From Humulus lupulus (Eukaryota; Streptophyta; Magnoliopsida; Rosales; Cannabaceae), in the NCBI RefSeq assembly GCF_963169125.1, contig NC_084794.1, positions 71,707,665 to 71,771,664 of the forward strand: a stretch of DNA of 64,000 bases. Direction: 5' to 3'. The notes beneath the pieces are model-generated. The model worked only from the letters and a program-made list of their open reading frames with translations. It did no database searches and was not told where the DNA came from. This document shows, piece by piece, positions 57,461 through 64,000 of this stretch. The first letter of the stretch is position 1, and every line of letters starts with the position of its first letter. The position numbers and the translations under genes were made by a program.

Positions 57461-58020
57461 TATTGCCAAGTAGTCACAAAAGCTTACGGTAAAATTTTCA
57501 ACCAATCTCGTGCTCTATCTCTCAAGGAGTATGGAAATAAATTTAACCTCAAAGAATCCTTTGTAACCCTGGAAAATTTGAAAGAATCACTCACCTCCAT
57601 GAATAGATGAAGATGAAGGTGAGGATCTTCGGTAGGCATCCCACTTAATTGTCCCATAGTATTAAGCATTTGGAACATGACTGGCTTTAATTCAAACTAC
57701 GCTGCTTGTATTACTGGTCTCATAATACCCGGGTTAAGCTCATTAAAAAGGGGGACAACGTACTGTCTAATGGCTTGGTCCCTATCATCAGCCATAATCA
57801 CTGCATTTTGACCATTGTTAGTTGTAGCTACCCCTTGAGCTTGTGGTTCACCATCTGGATCATCAACCAATATTACTCCCTCTTGAGCTAATCGTTGTGC
57901 TCTTCTTCTTTCTCTAAATGTACGCTCAATTTCAGGATCTATAGGAAGTAGTGCGGGATCAATGGGTTTTTTATTCTCATTCATAAAGAGATAGCATTCG
58001 TCAATGCACAAGAATCACCT
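57461..58020 (-). pseudogene. Athila-like gag (Athila-C), 5' part
   Basis: The minus-strand frame 58011-57697 reads PIDPEIERTFRERRRAQR and FNELNPGIMRPVIQAA. After a stop a second piece (57678-57484) has GMPTEDPHLHLHLF and LNLFPYSLRDRARDWLKILP, the capsid-core signature of Athila/Tat gag (retrotransposon gag family). It is cut at about 57456 by the Tat-3 LTR. The start lies about 80 bp inside the primer site. Confidence 0.85.
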
Positions 58021-58094
58021 AAGTTAGCAAAAAAAAAAAAAAAAAACAAATTGCAAGATAATTAATTTTCACAATAAATGACTTTAAACAGTCT

Positions 58095-58112
58095 TCAACA
58101 ACGACGCCAAAA
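58095..58112 (-). other. Primer-binding site of Athila-C (tRNA-Asp type)
   Basis: The minus strand reads TTTTTGGCGTCGTTGTTGAA, a drifted version of the TGGCGCCGTTGCC site seen at 42047. It lies between the LTR and gag, as expected. Confidence 0.75.
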
Positions 58113-59202
58113 ACTTATTGCGTAAAATAAGCTAAGTGCAAGTGTACATCGCCAACAACAAGTAATATAGTAGCAAGTACCAGATATCATCTCACAATGA
58201 CTGTTTTTACGTTTTTTATTGTGAAAATAAATTCTAACAAAATGGTTCAAGAGCACGAAAAATTAATTAAACATATTGTAATCTAAGAAGCTATTAAGAA
58301 CTGTTTAAATGCAGAAAAATAAGAGATACAATGTGGAAAAGTAGTGGAAGAGTTAACAATAATAAGAGGATGAGCTGGAATAATTATCCCCCTAATATAC
58401 AAAGATCTAGAGGCAATGCTAGATTGATGCTACTGCAACAGGTTGTCTATTAGTCAAGAATTCCAATTAATTTCATAGGCTTCCGTTGAAGTTACTATGG
58501 TCTTAATCCTTTAATTAAATCACACATGTGTATACCAATTTAACTTCAAGGATACAATTCAAGCATTAATTCCATAAGACTATGCATGGTAATAATATAT
58601 GTCAATATCAGCACAATATTGAAATCAAAGAATTCAAGCATACACCATTCAAATTGTGTGTCAATTAATTCCAACCTTTTTCAGAATTGAAAATTAACCC
58701 AATTACTTACTAAGGGTGATAAATCATTAGCAAGTATTAGTCATGAGAAATATTTGAATGAATAAACATCAATTGCATTTAGCATCAATATCAAAATACC
58801 ATAAGTCACATATTAGGGTTCAAATTATCATAGCTCTTTAGAGTTTAGCTCATGGCTAATATCTCAAAAATACCCAAATAATCAAAAAAATTGACAAGAA
58901 AAATTAAAGAAAAACTAAGAGTAAAGTGAGAATGGCATGCAAATCAGATGTCTCCAAGTGGTTTTGGCTTCTAGCTTCACTCATTTTTCTTTCCTCTCCT
59001 TCTTCACATTTAAAACTTCTCCAAAATGGGTAATATTGAACGAAGCAAGCATCCCCTCTCTTTCTCTCTTACTCTGTACGTGAATATGCTTTCAAGGGAA
59101 AGATGATGATCATCTAATTAGGTCATTATCCTATATTGACCCACGCAGGCCTCTTTTCATTCCTTTTCTTTTGTTAGCAAATGGGCCCAGGAAATTAATG
59201 GT

Positions 59203-61680
59203 TGTAACACCCTGCTAATTAGGGTCCTTTACCTCGTGTGTTTAAAATTAGTGTTGGACTCGCTAAACAAGTCATTTGGACTAAAACACGTGATTAAGCC
59301 ACTAAGGGTTCAGGCATTTGAAATTTTGGTCAAGACATAAACATTTTCATTAAACAAAACTTTAGTCTTTACATGGGATCCCAAAATACAAGTTTAAAAG
59401 TTGGTTACAACCCAAAGATTTCAAAATAAGCCGGCCTAAACGGCAAAACAGGGTCCAACTCTAGCTCCCATGTGATATCTCGGCCGTGGCAGTTGAGCGG
59501 ACTGTATATGTATACATCACTGCTATCACTCTCCAACTCATGGCTGGCCAAGCTTCTCCTTACATTTACATGCACCACAAAGCACCCGCGAGCCAAAAGA
59601 CTCAGCAAGACAACATATTCAGACAATTTGTAGAGTATAACAACATGCTAAGCAATAATAACTGAAACTAAGCATAAACACTGTACAAACAAGCACCCAT
59701 AGGGTCACACAAGTGCATGTTGCACTCCCATTTATTCATATGGCATTCGAGCCAGTCAAGTGCTTAGTGCACTCCCAGGGTGGCCCAGCCATGGCGGCCT
59801 GTGCTCGACGCGCATAATACCGGTCACGGCTCATAAGCCGAGTCTTACAGATCCTCGACTTATAAGTCAAGCCTCACAGACCCTTGAATTATAAGTCGAG
59901 CCTTGGAGACCCTCGACTTATAAGTTGAGTCGTGGAGACCCACAACTTTAAATGTCAAGCCCCTTTAAAACAAGTATGCCCTCGACTAGTGGGTTGAGCA
60001 TAACCAGATACAACAAGCAAATTCTCGACTTATAAACTGAGCTTCCTAGCCATAACAAACAATCACATAATAGATTCATCATACATATAGATCCAATGCA
60101 TTACAAATACATTAAAATAGACATACACAGACATAATCATAATCATGCGCATTTACAGGGCCAATTCCCAATCAAGACTATATCCAGCATTCGAGCCAAG
60201 CCCTAATCATGTACATCACATACTAGGTGCAGTTTTCTTACATTTGGTCAAAGTACATGCTACCAATGAACGATCCTCGAGTATGATCCCTGTTTCGAGC
60301 CCCTAGCGATGACCTAGTCACAACCACAATATAGGATCTCATCAATAACGAGTGAATAAAGGCTTCTGAACCGAGTCCTAGCCTCCGAGATATCGAATTG
60401 CACTAAATCGGGTAGTAGGCTCGATCCCAAGCCCTTAGGGTTGAGTTCTCGCACTCAAAAACCCTCTCTGGGCTCAAAACCCCTTAAGCGTTGCGGCCCC
60501 AAGCCCCTGTGCCGTGGCCCACCCCAAGTCAGAGGCTCCAGCCTCCCCTTTTACTAAACACGTGCCGTGGCGCTGCCTAACAGTTGTCGCAGTGTGCCCT
60601 CACGTCAAAGCCCTTCCTTGGCCCCTAGGTTCAAGATGGTCGTGACACCCCAAGAACAGGGCCGCGGCCCGACTCCTTCGAACCCAGAATTCTTGGGTTT
60701 TCCTTCAGCCAAACCCAATCAAAATCACCCCAAATCAAACCTAAAACCTCAATTCAATTCCCATAACAGATTCAACATTTTCCCAGCAACAAAACCCAAC
60801 TTAAAACTTGATGGAAAACTCATCAAAACTCAAAATAAATATTTGAACCCTCTCACATGCAAGCTCTAAACTTCCAATATAATTCAACAGAATTGATATA
60901 TAAAGATTAATTTCAGGCCCTTACCTCTGAGATATGCTCATCCCTGAGCTAATTCCCAAGCTCAGCCAATATAATCTGTCAAGTCCTTAGTTTAGAATCC
61001 TCAAAATTTCTTCAAACCTCCAAGCACCACAAGAGGGAGAGAGAACCGAGAGATAGAGAGAGAGATAGTTGAAACCTTCTATTTCTTTCTAAGTATCTCT
61101 AGAGTCTCAGCTGCCTAAGACCAAGCTTATCCCTTTGCCAAAAAGTCCAAAATGCCCTCAGGACTATCTTAAATCCTCTAGTGTCATCAAGGCAATCTTG
61201 TCTATTTCCACTTCCCGTCAAGTCCTCGAATGTTCCTATAAATCCCCAACTATCTCCAAATAATAACCATTTAATCTCCCATTACCCGATAAACCCCGGT
61301 AATGTGCTAAATTACCAAAATATCCCTAGGCTCACCCCGAGCCGGGTATTTGACCTCGTTGTGATTTTTCCGCTAACTTGCTCACTAGGATCGCCTCATG
61401 CTGAATAACCCAAATATATCCACATAATAATGTAGTCTCAATCATACACACACATATTTATAATTATACCCTCAACAGGTCAAAATTACGAAAATGACAT
61501 TCTTATAAGAAACATACCCATATGCATATTTAATACTTCTAAACATGCAAGCATAATTATATTATAATATAATCACATAATGACATGCTCATAACACATA
61601 AGCACACAATTAATACAGTTATTGCCTCCCAGCCCCCTAATCTAGACACTAAACCACATTAGGGAATTTGGAGCGTTACA
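59203..61680 (-). mobile_element. Chromovirus solo LTR E (2478 bp, minus strand)
   Basis: On its own strand it starts TGTAACGCTCC and ends GGGTGTTACA. It carries the same blocks as the other chromovirus LTRs: GACTCGG-type block near 61330, GTAAGAAAACTGCAC near 60230, and the CTTGGCTCGCGGGTGC-like block near 59590. Flanks ATGGT (59198-59202) and ATGAC (61681-61685) could be a worn target duplication. No internal region follows. The ORFs at 60567-60869 and 61181-61408 are not supported as genes. Confidence 0.85.
59815..60045. repeat. Cluster of imperfect CTCGACTTATAAGTCGAG palindromes
   Basis: Palindromic units CTCGACTTATAAGTCGAG occur in variants at about 59836, 59856, 59885, 59917, 59948, 59983 and 60028, separated by about 30 bp (CCTNNAGACC spacers). 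The single-unit form TTGACTTATAAGTCAAG occurs in LTR D near 40290 and a worn one near 1080. This looks like a local amplification inside the LTR. Confidence 0.85.
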
Positions 61681-62108
61681 ATGACCCAATAGCCTTCTAA
61701 TTAACATTCAGCCCATATTAAAGTGAGTCCAAGAATTAATGGATAAAACTAATGAATTAGCTTTCCATGTGGGCCTTCCAAATAGATATCTGGCATAATG
61801 TGATCCTGCTACGATGATGCGACATCTCAAAATCCGGATTCCACTTCAAGCTTCAAATCATTCTCAAAATGTATACAACTCTACCAACCATCTATCAAGA
61901 CAAAATTCAACATTTTCAGATATATTTTTTAAGCATTAATATAATATTTAATATTATCTCATTATAATTAGTATTTGACAAAACAATAATAAAAGTACTA
62001 CTAACCACCCTAAACCACTATTTTCTTTGTTGAAGCATAAGTTTAAAAGCATAAAAATAACTTTAATTCCTAGCGTTATCACAGCCTAATGCCAGCATGT
62101 GGAGCCTG

Positions 62109-63017
62109 ACTTGGGGGGAAAATGTTATACCCAAAATTCGGTACTTCCACGTGGCAGCCCGCGAAGCACTGACGTGTCAAGACAAAGTGTCGGGACACAA
62201 GATTCACCATCAGCCACTGTGAGGAGTGGCCTTCGCTACTTCCCCCAGCACACAAGAAGAGGCAAGATTCGCTAGAACCAGCCTACTTCTCCCATCACAT
62301 GAAGCCAAATGATTCCTAGATGGCCACGCTGACACCAATCGTAAGAAGAAAAGAGCCCTAGCCAATTGCCCTTGTCAGACGCACAAGTCAAGCCAACACA
62401 TATCACAAGGATCATCTAAATTCGTCACTAGTCGTAGTTGGTCCCCAAGGCCCTCGCTAGTCGTCGATCACCGAGGGCCTCTCGCTGCTCGTCGGTGGCC
62501 CTCGCCACCCGAGCCTCATTCCGCACCAGAGTGCACCTTCAACCATTAAATGAACATGACACGTTGGATTACCATTTTTGGTGAGACATAAACTTGTTTC
62601 CAGCCGAGTGTACTAAAATTTAGCCTGATCGGGAAACAAGTTGTCACCGTCAGCCCTTCCCATCTTCGCGGCTATAAATAGTGCAAACTGAAATGTAACA
62701 AAGGGATAACAATCAAGAGAAAGACAAATCAGTAACTGTTCATTTTCGGAGGGTGCTCTCACTTTCCATTATTGTAACTTCCCCAAGAACAAGATCAAAC
62801 TCAACTTGTTCTTGAGGGTTCAAAGTTCATAAATAATACTAACTAAAGTAGACGTAGGTCATCTTTTTTGGGCCGAATCACTATAAATCTTCGTCTCATT
62901 CATTTATTTCTTTTTTTTTAGCTCACTGTTCATCATTAAGATCTGCTATGAGGTATTACACGCAAAATAACTCTTCATTTATTACCCAGTGCAAGTTGTC
63001 GAAAAAACGAGTCAACA
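62109..63017 (+). mobile_element. Tat-5 polypurine tract and 3' LTR (895 bp)
   Basis: ACTTGGGGGGAAAA (62109-62122) abuts an LTR start TGTTATACCC at 62123, the same terminus as Tat-2. A TATA box GCTATAAATAG lies at 62671-62681. The LTR ends at CGAGTCAACA (63017), in the same GNCNNGTCAACA style as Tat-1 and Tat-2. The internal region is reduced to about 25 bp before the Athila-C LTR. ATTTT (63018-63022) would be the right target duplication; its partner is not visible. Confidence 0.75.
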
Positions 63018-64000
63018 ATTTTTTTTATGAAAAAGTTGAATAAAAGAATGAGAAAAACTAAGAAAATTGACAAATTTATTTAGAGCAATTTTAGAGTGTC
63101 ACATTATTTCTTTGTAACTCTCTTTTATATAAATATATAAATATAAATTAGATGTAAAAATGCTACATTTTAAAAATATTTTTCACAAAATAAAGTATAA
63201 AAATACAATATTTTAAAAACACTAGGGATATTTACTACGGAAAACAATTGAGTATAAAAATATAACATTTTAGAAGCATTAATTATTTTCGAGGCTATTA
63301 TATCTGTTAATGATAGAACATACATCATTTCTACTTCTACACACTGCGTCGACGAACTCTTCATATATATTATTAGTATGAAAACAATTTGAAAGTTTGT
63401 ATATGTAAACAATTTATTTATTTTTTTATAATCATATTTTTCATTATCCAATTTAATACTGTCTTATCACAACCACCAAACTACGAGTCCTTAGTGAATT
63501 CAATCTTCCAAGAACATAACTTGAACCTGTTCCATCAAACTCACAACTAGCTAGCAACTTTTTATAAGTATCTTTTCCAGTCAATAAAATCCTGACCTAT
63601 TTTATTTTTATTATTATTTTTAAATAAAGATAAATATCATAATGGCTTGTAGTACACACTTCCAATATCAATCATAAACATATCAAAAGTATTATATATA
63701 CCGTAATCTTTGAAATTTTTAATAAATTATAGAGAGGCCATTTTAAGCATATGCTAATTTGGATCACCCCATTTTCGAAACCTTAAAAGTTGTATCGTTA
63801 TCATGTAAAACGTTTTATTTAACTCATCATTGCTTTCACATTCAATTGGGTCCTAACTCTAGCTTGGTCCATATATTTCAACTACCATTCAGTACATCAT
63901 GACTTGGTTTATTATTTGACTAGTAGTACTATATATATTTATATAGATATATAGTGAAATAATATCTTTGTGATCCACCAGTATTCTTTCTGTGTAGACC
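63018..64000. other. AT-rich sequence without recognised gene
   Basis: Three drifted copies of a GTATAAAAATANAATATTTT-type unit lie in 63150-63285. The 93-aa minus-strand frame (63170-63451) crosses them and has no motif. No LTR termini or inverted repeats are seen. It may be low-copy flanking DNA, since it is the only part of the window with no retroelement signature. Confidence 0.5.

Larger units (their letters stand above)
58115..62084 (-). repeat. Athila-like 5' LTR (Athila-C), split by solo LTR E
   Basis: On the minus strand the LTR plausibly starts TGTGATAACGC at 62084 and ends ACGCAA at about 58115, next to the primer site. Removing solo LTR E leaves about 1.5 kb, similar in size to Athila-B. 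The left boundary is well placed by the primer site; the right one is inferred from the TGTGATAAC terminus. It holds no gene. Confidence 0.6.

Noticed and set aside
60567..60869. 100-aa plus-strand frame in solo LTR E
   Set aside because: It is antisense to the LTR, lacks motifs, and the matching place in other LTRs is not open.
63170..63451. 93-aa minus-strand frame
   Set aside because: It is an AT-rich chance frame across three drifted repeats with no recognisable domain.

Overview
The window is a stack of nested and broken LTR retrotransposons from a large, repeat-rich plant nuclear genome, most likely an angiosperm. The evidence is Ty3/gypsy chromoviruses (Tekay/Del type), Ty3/gypsy Tat-lineage elements carrying a second RNase H and an antisense extra gene, Athila-like elements with tRNA-Asp-type primer sites, a Ty1/copia integrase relic, and a hAT MITE. 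I see no convincing host gene, rRNA, tRNA gene or CRISPR array. The species cannot be named from the sequence.

Left part (1-29852). A chromovirus LTR end (1-993) abuts an inverted chromovirus LTR (994-4927). That inverted LTR is split by a solo LTR (1793-4178, TSD TAAAC), which itself carries a hAT MITE (3374-3928, 8-bp TSD). Next comes a textbook Russian-doll nest. A copia integrase relic (4928-5316 and 27607-27946) is split by chromovirus Tekay-A (5317-27606, TSD GACAA). Tekay-A is split by a second solo LTR of the same family as the first (6103-20349, TSD TATAC). That solo LTR is split by a complete but decayed Tat element, Tat-1 (6532-18923, TSD CTAGT), which lies on the minus strand. Hand comparison of LTR pairs (about 2.7% for Tat-1, about 4-5% for Tekay-A) agrees with this order. 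Tekay-B, a truncated chromovirus 3' end, follows at 27955-29852.

Middle part (29853-42291). A decayed Tat remnant (Tat-4, antisense gene on the minus strand) is followed by a chromovirus solo LTR (32909-35307), an internally deleted Athila-like pol relic on the minus strand (about 36.1-38.68 kb), a chromovirus LTR (38682-40670), and an Athila-like LTR with primer site and the first codons of gag (40671-42291).

Right part (42292-64000). Tat-2 (minus strand, 42292-51297) keeps an almost open pol and a well-preserved spliced antisense gene but has lost gag. It meets an oppositely oriented Tat-3 (51297-57455) inside the protease region of both. Then come an Athila-like gag and LTR on the minus strand (57461-62084) split by a chromovirus solo LTR (59203-61680), the 3' LTR of Tat-5 (62123-63017), and about 1 kb of AT-rich DNA without a recognisable gene.

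The most interesting system is the extra gene of the Tat elements, seen four times (Tat-1, -2, -3, -4). It is transcribed against gag-pol. Tat-1, Tat-2 and Tat-3 show their own TATA boxes and an acceptor-like site directly before an ATG; a TATA candidate is weaker in Tat-4. All four copies keep a phase-1 intron at the same place, and three keep a second intron just before a C-terminal coiled coil. Extra ORFs in Tat-lineage elements are already known as a class; the shared gene structure, the tail-to-tail tandem repeats and an LTR-end hairpin are what deserve checking.
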